DNA of 27,844 bases from Bacilli bacterium (GCA_016302505.1 JAEDNL010000013.1:1-27844), one strand, 5' to 3'. Counted from the first letter of the stretch, positions 1 to 7,073 are shown. Numbers and translations are program-made. Notes: generated by a model not told the origin, from the letters alone.

Positions 1-31
1 CTAACTCTTTTTTTACTTGTTTAACAGACAT
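1..31 (-). CDS. Start of a truncated gene, probably the tyrosine integrase
   Basis: Reading leftward, an ATG at 31-29 follows a near-perfect AAGGAGG ribosome binding site with good spacing, and the frame stays open to the window edge, encoding MSVKQVKKEL. Only ten residues are visible, so no domain can be seen. The integrase call is inference: the gene lies directly downstream of a small excisionase-like gene on the same strand, at the edge of a conjugative element, which is where the integrase of such elements usually sits. It is probably cotranscribed with that gene from the promoter near 454-481. It could be another leftward gene. Confidence 0.45.
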   Translation of the reverse strand, partial: MSVKQVKKEL

Positions 32-123
32 ATTTCATCCTCCTTGATTTTCTGCTTAAAGTTTTGTTAGCCAATCTTTTGACAACTCCACCATAGCACA
101 AAATATTAAAATTTCAAAATCAT

Positions 124-152
124 TTTGCCTCTCATCTCATGCAATAGGCAAA
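124..152 (-). other. Stem-loop after the excisionase-like gene
   Basis: TTTGCCT and AGGCAAA form 7-bp perfect arms around a 15-nt loop, directly after the stop codon of the small leftward gene. There is no proper U-run on the leftward strand, so it is a weak terminator at best. It may be an mRNA-processing or stability element between the excisionase-like and integrase genes, or part of a recombinase arm site. Confidence 0.25.
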
Positions 153-383
153 TTATAGTTTTGACATTCTTTCCAAGTAATCTAAATCAATTCTTAGATA
201 TTTAACGACTTCTATCATAGGTAATAAACCTAATGGTAATTTAAATCCTTGTTCTTCTAAATTTTCACTAATATCATTTTTAATGTTATAAGCCTTAGTT
301 CTACTAACTTGTGCTAATTTCATTAGATCTTCGATAGAACACCATTGTTTTTTTAATAGATTAATTGTTTCCTCAATAGACAT
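153..383 (-). CDS. Small HTH protein, excisionase-like (DUF3173-like)
   Basis: A 76-aa protein beginning MSIEETINLL. The ATG at 383 is chosen because GGGAGG lies 7 nt upstream; the in-frame ATG at 389 is too close to that site, and the longer TTG start at 401 would put the ribosome binding site inside the coding region. Residues 15-35 (roughly SIEDLMKLAQVSRTKAYNI) read as a helix-turn-helix, and the rest resembles the small DUF3173/excisionase-type proteins found beside integrases of Gram-positive ICEs. The likely role is excisionase or recombination directionality factor, binding near the attachment site to favour excision. It has its own iteron-bearing promoter and a terminator in its leader, so expression is probably tightly gated. 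The family assignment is by resemblance only. Confidence 0.6.
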   Translation of the reverse strand: MSIEETINLLKKQWCSIEDLMKLAQVSRTKAYNIKNDISENLEEQGFKLPLGLLPMIEVVKYLRIDLDYLERMSKL

Positions 384-400
384 ATTCATTCCTCCCAACA

Positions 401-427
401 AAAAAAGAAAGGAGTAATTCCTTTCTT
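401..427 (-). terminator. Leader terminator (attenuator) before the excisionase-like gene
   Basis: Read leftward: AAGAAAGGA, loop ATTAC, TCCTTTCTT, then a run of Ts. It is a 9-bp perfect stem with a 5-nt loop and a U-tail, lying between the promoter at 454-481 and the GGGAGG ribosome binding site of the HTH gene. A terminator here would stop most transcripts before the first gene, so some form of antitermination or strong induction is implied. On the rightward strand there is no U-run, so it acts on the leftward strand only. Confidence 0.65.
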
Positions 428-453
428 ATATACAATTTTCTCTAGTTTATAAT

Positions 454-481
454 ATTGTATCATTTTAGTAGTTTTATGCAA
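454..481 (-). promoter_or_regulatory. Promoter of the excisionase/integrase operon
   Basis: On the minus strand, TTGCAT (481-476) and TACAAT (459-454) are separated by 16 bp. The 34-nt block 487-454 matches the rightward block 6160-6193 at 28 of 34 positions, including the shared TGAACCTTG that overlaps the -35 box. Conservation of the whole promoter in two places supports its being real. Confidence 0.7.
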
Positions 482-486
482 GGTTC

Positions 487-510
487 ATTTATGGGTACTA
501 AAAGGGGTAC
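487..510 (-). repeat. 12-bp iterons upstream of the excisionase promoter
   Basis: On the minus strand, GTACCCCTTTTA and GTACCCATAAAT lie in tandem with exact 12-bp spacing and abut the GAACC that leads into the -35 box. A degenerate third unit (AATCCCACATTT) continues to 522. The same repeat with the same spacing recurs at 6113-6160. The position just upstream of -35 fits an activator site. Confidence 0.65.
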
Positions 511-568
511 AAATGTGGGATTATAATTGTGTAATTTCCTTAAAGTTATAGGGAAAATTGTATTTATG

Positions 569-577
569 TGTTATAAT
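569..577 (+). promoter_or_regulatory. Extended -10 promoter of the restriction-like operon
   Basis: TGTTATAAT is an extended -10 (TG-N-TATAAT) about 37 nt before the first methyltransferase start; no convincing -35 box is present. It is embedded in an imperfect palindrome (TGTGTT-ATAAT-AAACACG) that could be an operator, but no regulator gene lies next to it. Confidence 0.45.
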
Positions 578-613
578 AAACACGTGATATAAAACTTGAA
601 TTGGGGTGAGTTT

Positions 614-1264
614 ATGGGAAAACAAGTTAAGTCTAAAGAAAGAGTAGCAGACCACGGAGAAGTATTTACAAATGAAAGAGAAGTAAATGCTATGTGTGAT
701 CTTGTATTGCAAGAAACTGAAAGAATTGATTCTAGGTTTTTGGAGCCTGCATGTGGTGATGGAAATTTTTTAATTGAAATATTAAAACGAAAATTGACTA
801 TTGTTGAGAAAAAGTATAAAAAAAGTAGTTATGATTTTGAAAGATTTTCATTGTTAGCTATTGGGAGTTTATATGGTGTAGAACTTTTGAATGATAATGT
901 AATAACATGTAGAGATAGACTTTTCGATTTGTGGGATAGGACATATAAAAAAAATTGTAAAAAAGATTATAATGAACAAACAGTTAATTCAGCAAAATAT
1001 ATATTAAGTAAAAATATAGTTTGTGGAAATGCACTAACATTGTTAAAAGTTGACGAGAATGGAAATGATATAAGTGATCCTATAGTTTTTTCGGAGTGGA
1101 CTTTCCCATTTAATGATGCAAGAATGCAAAGAAAAGATTATACTTTTGATGAACTAGTAAACAAGGATGAATCACAATTATCTTTACTTTCCGATAATGA
1201 AAAAAACGGAAAATTTTTAAAGCAATATATAGCTCATTATAGAAATTTAGGAGGAATTAATTAA
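614..1264 (+). CDS. Small adenine-specific DNA methyltransferase subunit, lacking NPPY
   Basis: A 216-aa protein. The ATG at 614 is preferred over the TTG at 596 because GGGGTGAG lies just upstream of it. Residues 11-30 (ADHGEVFTNEREV) resemble the motif X region and EPACGDG at 44-50 is the S-adenosylmethionine-binding motif I of gamma-class N6-adenine methyltransferases. The expected catalytic (N/D)PPY motif IV is absent, so alone it should not methylate DNA. It is the first gene of a three-gene operon: 1 nt separates it from a second methyltransferase subunit that does carry NPPY. The probable role is one half of a heteromeric modification enzyme that marks self DNA. Small methylase subunits of this kind occur beside Eco57I-type methylases in low-GC bacteria. 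The first-domain assignment is clear; the division of labour is inference. Confidence 0.8.
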   Translation: MGKQVKSKERVADHGEVFTNEREVNAMCDLVLQETERIDSRFLEPACGDGNFLIEILKRKLTIVEKKYKKSSYDFERFSLLAIGSLYGVELLNDNVITCRDRLFDLWDRTYKKNCKKDYNEQTVNSAKYILSKNIVCGNALTLLKVDENGNDISDPIVFSEWTFPFNDARMQRKDYTFDELVNKDESQLSLLSDNEKNGKFLKQYIAHYRNLGGIN

Positions 1265-1265
1265 T

Positions 1266-2789
1266 ATGAATAATGGTTTATTAGAAAATTTATATAATCC
1301 AGATGTGTTATCTTGTTTAGCAAATTTATCGAATGATGAGGTTTTTACTACACCTGATGTGGTAAATGCTATGTTAGATTTGTTACCTCAAGAATTATTT
1401 AAAAATCCAGATACTACTTTTTTAGATCCTGCATGTAAAACCGGCGTTTTCCTAAGAGAAATTGCTAAAAGATTAATTGTTGGTCTTGAAAATCAAATTC
1501 CTGATTTAGATGAAAGAATTGAACATATCTTTAAAAAACAATTATATGGAATATCAATAACTGAATTAACAAGTTTGGTATCTAGAAGAAGTGTTTATTG
1601 TTCTAAATGGCCAAATGGCGAATATTCAATTGCAAAATTCGACAATTCTGAGGGAAATATTAGATTTAAAAAAGTTAATCACTCATGGGTTGGTGACAAA
1701 TGTTATTATTGCGGTGCATCTAAACTTCAATATAATAGAACAGAAGATTTAGAAACTCACGCATATGAATTTATACACACTAAGAAAGTTGAGGAGATAT
1801 TTAATATGAAATTTGACGTTATTATTGGAAATCCACCATATCAATTATCAGATGGTGGAAATGGATCTAGTGCAAAACCTATATATCAATTATTTATAAG
1901 CCAAGCTATTAAATTACAACCTCGATACTTATCGATGATTATTCCTTCACGATGGTTTGCCGGAGGAAAAGGTTTAGATGCTTTTAGAGAAGAAACTTTA
2001 AATGACAGAAGATTTTCTAAAATAGTTGATTATCCTAATGCTAAAGATTGCTTCCCATCTAATAATATAAGTGGTGGTGTAATGTATTTCTTATGGGATA
2101 AACAATATAATGGTGATTGTGAATTTACTAATGTTATAGGAAAAGATAGAATAGTTCAAAATCGTAAATTAAATGAATTTGAATTATTTATACGATATAA
2201 TGATGCTTTATCGATTATTCATAAAATCAATGATAGTGGATATAAGATGTTATCTGAAATAATTACATCAAGAAAGCCATTTGGATTAGATTCTTTTGAA
2301 AGAGGTCATGAAGAATTTCAAGATAATGATTTATTCTTAGTATCTAGTAAAGGTAATTCATATATTGAAGAAGAAAAAGTTACTACTGGAAAAAATTTAA
2401 TAGACAAATATAAGGTTATTATAGGTAAAGCTTTATCTGGACATATTGGAGAAACAGATGAAAACGGTCAAGTAAAGGTTTTGGCTAAAGTAGCTCTTTT
2501 AGAACCTAAATATGTTTGTACAGAATCTTACTTATGTGTTGGAGAATATGACAATATTATTGAAGCACAAAATTTGGAGAATTATCTTCATACAAAATTT
2601 GCTAGATTCTTATTATTGCAAGCTTTAACATCAATGAATATTACAAGAGATAAATTTTGCTTTGTTCCATTATTGGACTTTAAAGAAGAATGGAATGATA
2701 AAAAGTTATATGAAAAATTTTCTTTAAATGATGAGGAAATTACTTTTATTGAATCGATGATTAAACCATGGGATGGAGGGGAAGAATAA
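1266..2789 (+). CDS. Eco57I-type adenine DNA methyltransferase
   Basis: A 507-aa protein behind a strong AGGAGG site. NDEVFTTPDVV at 23-33 precedes motif I, DPACKTG at 54-60, where the usual DPACG glycine is a lysine. A CYYCGA segment near residue 148 hints at a metal-binding insert. GNPPYQ at about 188-193 is the catalytic motif IV of N6-adenine methylases, followed by the IIPSRWFAGGKG stretch conserved in Eco57I-type enzymes. Residues beyond about 280 should form the DNA target-recognition domain. It would methylate adenine in a specific site, together with the preceding subunit. Its stop codon overlaps the next start (TAATG), which implies translational coupling to the helicase-nuclease. 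The sequence specificity cannot be read from the sequence. Confidence 0.88.
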   Translation: MNNGLLENLYNPDVLSCLANLSNDEVFTTPDVVNAMLDLLPQELFKNPDTTFLDPACKTGVFLREIAKRLIVGLENQIPDLDERIEHIFKKQLYGISITELTSLVSRRSVYCSKWPNGEYSIAKFDNSEGNIRFKKVNHSWVGDKCYYCGASKLQYNRTEDLETHAYEFIHTKKVEEIFNMKFDVIIGNPPYQLSDGGNGSSAKPIYQLFISQAIKLQPRYLSMIIPSRWFAGGKGLDAFREETLNDRRFSKIVDYPNAKDCFPSNNISGGVMYFLWDKQYNGDCEFTNVIGKDRIVQNRKLNEFELFIRYNDALSIIHKINDSGYKMLSEIITSRKPFGLDSFERGHEEFQDNDLFLVSSKGNSYIEEEKVTTGKNLIDKYKVIIGKALSGHIGETDENGQVKVLAKVALLEPKYVCTESYLCVGEYDNIIEAQNLENYLHTKFARFLLLQALTSMNITRDKFCFVPLLDFKEEWNDKKLYEKFSLNDEEITFIESMIKPWDGGEE

Positions 2790-5665
2790 TGGAACAAATT
2801 GATTTTTTTCCTTCCAGACCAAATGTTAATCCTACTATATATGTTTATGAATTGATTGGTGTTGAATCACATAAAGGTTATATAAAAGTAGGATATACCG
2901 AAAGAGCTGTTGAAGAGAGAATTCAAGAACAACTTCATACTAGCGCTGTACCATACAAAATTATATATTCAGAATCATCAATAAGATGTGACGGAACAGT
3001 ATTTACTGATAAAGATGTTCATAAGATTTTAAAAAGAAATGGAATATTACAATTAAATTCTGACATAGATAAAAATGAATGGTTTAAGTGTGATTTAAAT
3101 GAAGTAAAAAATGCTATTTTAGAATTAAAAACAGGTGTCAAATATTCAAAAGATAGAGTTAATACTTTTAAAATGAGACCAGAGCAAGTAAGAGCTGTTA
3201 ATAGAACTATTGAGTATTATAATGAAGCTTTAATTGATGATCCAGTTTCTGCTCCAAAATTTTTATGGAACGCAAAAATGAGATTTGGAAAGACTTTTGC
3301 ATCATATCAATTAGCTAAAAAAATGGATTTGAAAAGAATATTAATTTTAACATTTAAACCAGCTGTTGAATCTGCGTGGGCCGAAGATTTATTAACTCAT
3401 ATAGATTTTGATAATTGGCAATTTATTTCCAACAAAGACGCACAATTTAATCAAATAAGTATAGATAAGATGTATGAAAATGCTGATAAATCAAATCCTA
3501 TTGTTGTATTCGGTTCATTTCAAGATTTATTAGGTACTAATGATAATGGAGGAATTAAAGCAAAAAATGAATTTATTCATAACGAAAATTGGGATTTAGT
3601 AATTTTTGATGAATATCATTATGGTGCTTGGAGAGAAAAAGCTTCTAAATTATTTGAGGTAACAAATGAAGAATCAGAATTAGAATTTGATGTTGAAAAG
3701 TATAAAAAAGAAGAGGCAGATAATGCATTTAATGAAAGTTTTTTACCAATAACAACGAAGTATTATTTATTTTTATCTGGTACTCCTTTTAGAGCTATAA
3801 ACTCTGGTGAGTTTATTGAGGAGCAAATATTTAGTTGGACTTATTCTGATGAACAAACAGCTAAGCAAGAATGGATTGGTTCAAATAATCCATATTTATC
3901 ATTGCCTAGAATGGTTATGTTAACGTATAAAATTCCTGATAGCATAAGACAAATTGCGATGCAAGGAGAATTTAATGAGTTTGACTTGAACGTTTTCTTT
4001 TCTGCTGAAAAAGTTGATGGTGTTGCAAAATTTAAATATGAAAATGAAGTTCAAAAATGGTTGGATTTAATAAGAGGTTCATATTTGCCATCAAGTATAG
4101 ATGATTTGAAATTAGGACAAGATAAGAGACCTCCAATGCCATTTTCTGATGCAAGATTATTGGCTGCTTTGCAACATACATTATGGTTTATGCCAAATGT
4201 TGCTTCATGTGATGCAATGGAAGAATTGTTAAAACAAAAGCAAAATACATTCTACCATGATTATAAAATAATAAATTGTTCTGGAACAAAAGCTGGAATT
4301 GGTCTAGATGCGTTGAACCCAGTTCAATCTGCAATGGATGATCCATTAAAGACAAAAACAATAACTTTATCATGTGGAAAATTAACTACTGGAGTAACTG
4401 TTAGACCTTGGTCTGCTGTATTTATGCTAAGAAATTTAAAAAGCCCAGAAACATATTTTCAAACAGCATTTAGATGTCAATCACCATGGGAAATTACAAA
4501 TGATAAGAATGAAAAAGAAATAATGAAACAAGAATGTTATGTATTTGATTTTTCGTTAGATCGTGCATTAAAAGAAATAGCTGATTATAGTTGTCAATTA
4601 GATATACATGAATCAAATCCTGAAAAAAGTGTAGCTAACTTTATTAATTTCTTACCGGTATTAGCTTACGATGGTTCTTCAATGAGACAAATTAGTGCTC
4701 AAGATGTTTTGGATATTGCTATGTCTGGAACTTCTGCAACTCTTTTAGCTAGAAGATGGGAGTCTGCTTTATTAGTTAATGTAGATAATGATACTTTAAG
4801 AAGATTAATAGATAATAAAGAAGCTTTAGATGCAATAATGCATATTGAAGGTTTTAGATCTTTAGGAAATAACGTAGTTGAAACGATTATTAATAAATCT
4901 GAAAAAATAAAGAAAGCCAAAGCTGAAGTTGAAAAATTGACAGAAAAAGAGAAGAAAGAGATTGATGAAGAAGAAAAGAAAAATAAATCATTGAGAAAAC
5001 AAATACAAGAAAAATTAATTAAATTTGCAACGAGAATTCCTGTATTTATGTACTTAACAGACTATCGTGAAAGATCTCTTCAAGATGTAATTACACAATT
5101 AGAACCAGAATTATTTAAGAAAGTTACTGGTTTAACAACAAAGGATTTTGAAATACTTTGTAGTATTGGAGTATTTAATTCAAGCTTAATGAATGAAGCT
5201 ATCTTTAAATTTAAAAGATATGAAGATTCAAGTTTATCTTATTCTGGTATTAATAAACATTCATCTGATGATGAAATTGGTGGATGGGATACTATTATTA
5301 AAAAAGAAGAATTTGAACGTTTATTTGTAAATCAACAAAGTTCTATGAATTATGAAATAGAACCTGATCAAGAAATTGAAGAATTACAAGAAGAACATGA
5401 AAAGGTTACAAATATGATATTTGATGTGCGTAAAGAACCGAAGAAAGAAATTCCTAAAATATCTGAAGAAGAAAAAAATCAAATATTAGCTGATTTAGAT
5501 GAATTGGATATTGGATCTTTTGTAGAACATAAATCATTTGGTATTGGTAGTGTTTCATGGATAGATTTGAAAAGAACTCATATTAAAGTTAATTTTAAAT
5601 CTGGCGAAAAGCAATTTCTTTACCCTAATGCCTTTATAGAAGGTCATTTAGAAATTAGAAAGTAG
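2789..5665 (+). CDS. GIY-YIG nuclease / SF2 helicase fusion, restriction subunit
   Basis: A 958-aa protein. The ATG at 2789 overlaps the previous stop and has GGAGGGG about 9 nt upstream. Residues 17-115 form a GIY-YIG nuclease domain of the T5orf172/MUG113 type (IYVYEL, then YIKVGYTERAVEERI). A superfamily 2 helicase core follows: Walker A-like MRFGKT near 163, DEYH near 272, SGTPFR near 329. Residues about 705-750 are a charged coiled coil. The last 55 residues (VEHKSFGIGSV to the YPNAF region) resemble a small CarD/Tudor-like nucleic-acid-binding fold. It should translocate along and cut unmodified DNA, protected by the two methylases encoded upstream. This gives a restriction-modification or related defence system with the nuclease at the N-terminus. 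Domain calls are firm; the restriction role follows from context. Confidence 0.87.
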   Translation: MEQIDFFPSRPNVNPTIYVYELIGVESHKGYIKVGYTERAVEERIQEQLHTSAVPYKIIYSESSIRCDGTVFTDKDVHKILKRNGILQLNSDIDKNEWFKCDLNEVKNAILELKTGVKYSKDRVNTFKMRPEQVRAVNRTIEYYNEALIDDPVSAPKFLWNAKMRFGKTFASYQLAKKMDLKRILILTFKPAVESAWAEDLLTHIDFDNWQFISNKDAQFNQISIDKMYENADKSNPIVVFGSFQDLLGTNDNGGIKAKNEFIHNENWDLVIFDEYHYGAWREKASKLFEVTNEESELEFDVEKYKKEEADNAFNESFLPITTKYYLFLSGTPFRAINSGEFIEEQIFSWTYSDEQTAKQEWIGSNNPYLSLPRMVMLTYKIPDSIRQIAMQGEFNEFDLNVFFSAEKVDGVAKFKYENEVQKWLDLIRGSYLPSSIDDLKLGQDKRPPMPFSDARLLAALQHTLWFMPNVASCDAMEELLKQKQNTFYHDYKIINCSGTKAGIGLDALNPVQSAMDDPLKTKTITLSCGKLTTGVTVRPWSAVFMLRNLKSPETYFQTAFRCQSPWEITNDKNEKEIMKQECYVFDFSLDRALKEIADYSCQLDIHESNPEKSVANFINFLPVLAYDGSSMRQISAQDVLDIAMSGTSATLLARRWESALLVNVDNDTLRRLIDNKEALDAIMHIEGFRSLGNNVVETIINKSEKIKKAKAEVEKLTEKEKKEIDEEEKKNKSLRKQIQEKLIKFATRIPVFMYLTDYRERSLQDVITQLEPELFKKVTGLTTKDFEILCSIGVFNSSLMNEAIFKFKRYEDSSLSYSGINKHSSDDEIGGWDTIIKKEEFERLFVNQQSSMNYEIEPDQEIEELQEEHEKVTNMIFDVRKEPKKEIPKISEEEKNQILADLDELDIGSFVEHKSFGIGSVSWIDLKRTHIKVNFKSGEKQFLYPNAFIEGHLEIRK

Positions 5666-5685
5666 ATATTTTCTACTTTTTTCTT
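5659..5685 (+). terminator. Terminator of the restriction-like operon
   Basis: AAAGTAGA, loop TATTT, TCTACTTT, then a T-rich tail. The 5' arm includes the stop codon of the helicase gene, so the operon ends here and the 105-aa gene that follows needs its own promoter. Confidence 0.75.
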
Positions 5686-5770
5686 TTATATATTGATAAA
5701 AAAATAAAATAAATGTATATTAAATAGCACATGCAATGTATAATATATATAACAGAGGTGAACAGCTACT

Positions 5771-6088
5771 ATGAATATATATGAATTTATTAACATCATA
5801 GAATCCGCTTCACGAGAACTAACAGATTCTACATTAGAGAAAAAAGTAATTAGAGTATATAATCCTATTAATGAATATGATATAGGATGTATTGTTAATT
5901 ATGTATTAGATTTAAATAAATATGAAGTATATATGTTTGCTGGTAAAACAAAAGACAAGATTATTTCAAATGTAGGAACTAAAGTATTTGATGATGAAAA
6001 AAGTTCAATTGAATATTTTGAAAAATTATCAAATTATATCGAAAACAAAGAATTTGATTCATTAGTAGAAATGATAGATAACAAGTAA
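5771..6088 (+). CDS. Hypothetical protein, 105 aa
   Basis: A soluble protein beginning MNIYEFINIIESA, without signal peptide, membrane segment or recognisable motif. GAGGTG lies 10 nt before the ATG, and a TATAAT at about 5741-5746 may be its promoter. It sits between two intrinsic terminators and so is probably transcribed alone. It lies within the cargo region bounded by the two copies of the 12-bp iteron control block, so it may travel with the restriction-like operon as an accessory or an immunity factor, but nothing in its sequence shows this. The alternating hydrophobic strands and a helical C-terminus suggest a small alpha/beta fold. Confidence 0.7.
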   Translation: MNIYEFINIIESASRELTDSTLEKKVIRVYNPINEYDIGCIVNYVLDLNKYEVYMFAGKTKDKIISNVGTKVFDDEKSSIEYFEKLSNYIENKEFDSLVEMIDNK

Positions 6089-6103
6089 TTATCTATCTTT
6101 TTT
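6073..6103 (+). terminator. Terminator after the 105-aa gene
   Basis: GATAGATAA and TTATCTATC form a 9-bp perfect stem around a 7-nt loop containing the stop codon, followed by six Ts. It insulates the iteron control block downstream from readthrough. Confidence 0.85.
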
Positions 6104-6112
6104 AATTCAGTA

Positions 6113-6160
6113 GTACTCATTTATGTACCCATTTTAGTACACATGCTATTACTCAAAAGT
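6113..6160 (+). repeat. Four 12-bp iterons upstream of the transfer-side promoter
   Basis: Tandem units in exact 12-bp register: GTACTCATTTAT, GTACCCATTTTA, GTACACATGCTA, TTACTCAAAAGT. The last is degenerate. They run straight into GAACCTTGTAT, the -35 region. The same motif and register are found, facing the other way, upstream of the excisionase promoter at 487-510. They are probably binding sites of one activator or repressor. Confidence 0.7.
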
Positions 6161-6165
6161 GAACC

Positions 6166-6193
6166 TTGTATAATACTGCAGAAATGATAAAAT
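6166..6193 (+). promoter_or_regulatory. Iteron-controlled rightward promoter P1
   Basis: TTGTAT and TAAAAT are spaced by 16 bp, directly downstream of the iterons, and are part of a 34-nt block 28/34 identical to the leftward excisionase promoter. It should transcribe the 35-codon ORF and, past its terminator, the ArpU-like gene and perhaps what follows. Confidence 0.65.
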
Positions 6194-6246
6194 ATAGTAA
6201 AATCGAGATAAAAGTCAAAGAAATGATGATTATTTCGATTTTTATA

Positions 6247-6274
6247 TTGATTTTTTTATTTATAAGAATATAAT
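6247..6274 (+). promoter_or_regulatory. Second tandem promoter P2
   Basis: TTGATT and a consensus TATAAT are 16 bp apart, about 50 nt before the 35-codon ORF and not flanked by iterons. This could be the basal promoter while P1 is inducible. Just upstream, AAAATCGA (6199-6206) and TCGATTTT (6235-6242) could pair in the P1 transcript. Confidence 0.5.
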
Positions 6275-6323
6275 ATAAGTCAATATTTGTGAATAATATC
6301 CGCAAAATTAGGAGCTGATGTTA

Positions 6324-6431
6324 ATGAGTTGGAATAGTGAGTTCAAATCTTATAATACTAACTCGACAGTAAATACTGTTGTTACTTTACCATCTTTTGC
6401 CCCTAAGGAAGCTGGATCTAATAAGAGTTGA
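6324..6431 (+). CDS. 35-aa ORF in the leader before the ArpU-like gene
   Basis: ATG at 6324 with AGGAG 9 nt upstream encodes a 35-residue soluble peptide, MSWNSEFKSYNTNS at its start, rich in Ser, Asn and Thr, with no signal or membrane segment. Its stop codon touches the first stem base of a strong intrinsic terminator, and the regulator gene lies 50 nt beyond. Such an arrangement suggests a leader peptide whose translation affects the terminator, or simply a small protein gene with its own terminator. I do not recognise the peptide. That it is translated is likely from the start site; its function is unknown. Confidence 0.5.
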   Translation: MSWNSEFKSYNTNSTVNTVVTLPSFAPKEAGSNKS

Positions 6432-6464
6432 GAGAGTCAATCGCTATCGGTTGCTCTCTTTTTC
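6431..6464 (+). terminator. Strong hairpin terminator between small ORF and regulator
   Basis: AGAGAG, a bulged T, CAATCG, loop CTAT, CGGTTG, CTCTCT, then Ts. Twelve base pairs with one G-U wobble. It separates both upstream promoters from the ArpU-like gene, so expression of that gene requires readthrough or antitermination, as in the leftward operon. Confidence 0.8.
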
Positions 6465-6481
6465 GTTGGAGGGTATAGTTT

Positions 6482-6946
6482 ATGAGTATCATGGTTAAAC
6501 AAGAGGAGTTGCTAAAGAATAATGTATTGGGTAAGGGGTTAGTTGAAAAAAGAAATTACGAGGCATCTAAAAAGAATGTTGATTCAGTAGTTAGAGATGC
6601 GTATGAAGAATACTTATATATAGCTGCTGGAGTTCTTCCACCTGGACAAGATAATAAAGGTAATATTGTTTTTGATAAGAACAATTTTAGAAATAGTGAT
6701 CCAGTTGGAAATAAAGCTATTAGAAAAGTTGATTTTGAAGCTTCTGAGTTTTATACAAAACTTACAGAAGTATTTCAAAGATTTACTTTGGAAGAATATG
6801 TATTCTTTAATGGATATTTAAATTATGAAACAGATGCCGATATATGTGAAAAATTACATTATAGTGATAGAAGCGCTTTAAAAAGATATAAGAAAAGTGC
6901 GATTTTAAAAGTTGCCATGTACTTTAATATAGATGTATTGAAATAA
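6482..6946 (+). CDS. ArpU/RinA-like transcriptional regulator
   Basis: A 154-aa soluble protein; ATG at 6482 has GGAGGG 8 nt upstream. The C-terminal third (YETDADICEKLHYSDRSALK, then KKSAILKVAMYFNID) has the sigma-region-4-like helix-turn-helix and the ending typical of the ArpU/RinA family, which activate late phage or mobile-element operons by acting near the -35 region. The N-terminal half is charged and without a recognised domain. It is flanked by terminators on both sides, so it is a single-gene unit downstream of promoters P1 and P2. It is a reasonable candidate for the protein that reads the 12-bp iterons, which would make P1 autoregulated; this is inference. The family call is by resemblance. 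Confidence 0.65.
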   Translation: MSIMVKQEELLKNNVLGKGLVEKRNYEASKKNVDSVVRDAYEEYLYIAAGVLPPGQDNKGNIVFDKNNFRNSDPVGNKAIRKVDFEASEFYTKLTEVFQRFTLEEYVFFNGYLNYETDADICEKLHYSDRSALKRYKKSAILKVAMYFNIDVLK

Positions 6947-6947
6947 T

Positions 6948-6968
6948 AAGACCAGAAATGGTCTTTTT
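6948..6968 (+). terminator. Terminator after the ArpU-like gene
   Basis: AAGACC, loop AGAAAT, GGTCTT, followed by Ts. It closes the regulator transcription unit. Confidence 0.75.
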
Positions 6969-6993
6969 ATATTGTATTAAAGGAGGTGGTTTT

Positions 6994-7008
6994 ATGATTG
7001 TAAAATAA
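6994..7008 (+). other. Four-codon ORF with an excellent ribosome binding site
   Basis: AAAGGAGGTG precedes ATG-ATT-GTA-AAA-TAA (MIVK) at ideal spacing. It lies just before the promoter at 7022. It could be a minimal leader ORF, the decayed start of a lost gene, or chance. The unusually good Shine-Dalgarno match makes a lost gene the likeliest reading. Confidence 0.3.
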
Positions 7009-7021
7009 ATAGTTGATGATT

Positions 7022-7049
7022 TTGACAATAGAAACTTTTGTGCTACATT
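7022..7049 (+). promoter_or_regulatory. Consensus promoter of the surface module
   Basis: TTGACA (perfect -35) is 16 bp from TACATT, which has TG at the extended -10 position. It lies 25 nt before the first gene of the surface module and probably drives genes to the sortase and beyond. Confidence 0.7.
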
Positions 7050-7073
7050 AGTTCTAATAAGAGGTGATTAGCT

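Noticed and set aside
561..586. Palindrome TGTGTT/AACACG as a proven operator
   Set aside because: The arms are imperfect and no adjacent regulator exists, so it is mentioned only with the promoter.
2588..2797. Minus-strand 69-codon frame and other antisense frames over long genes
   Set aside because: They are shadows of the coding strand, without start sites, and lie inside strongly supported genes.
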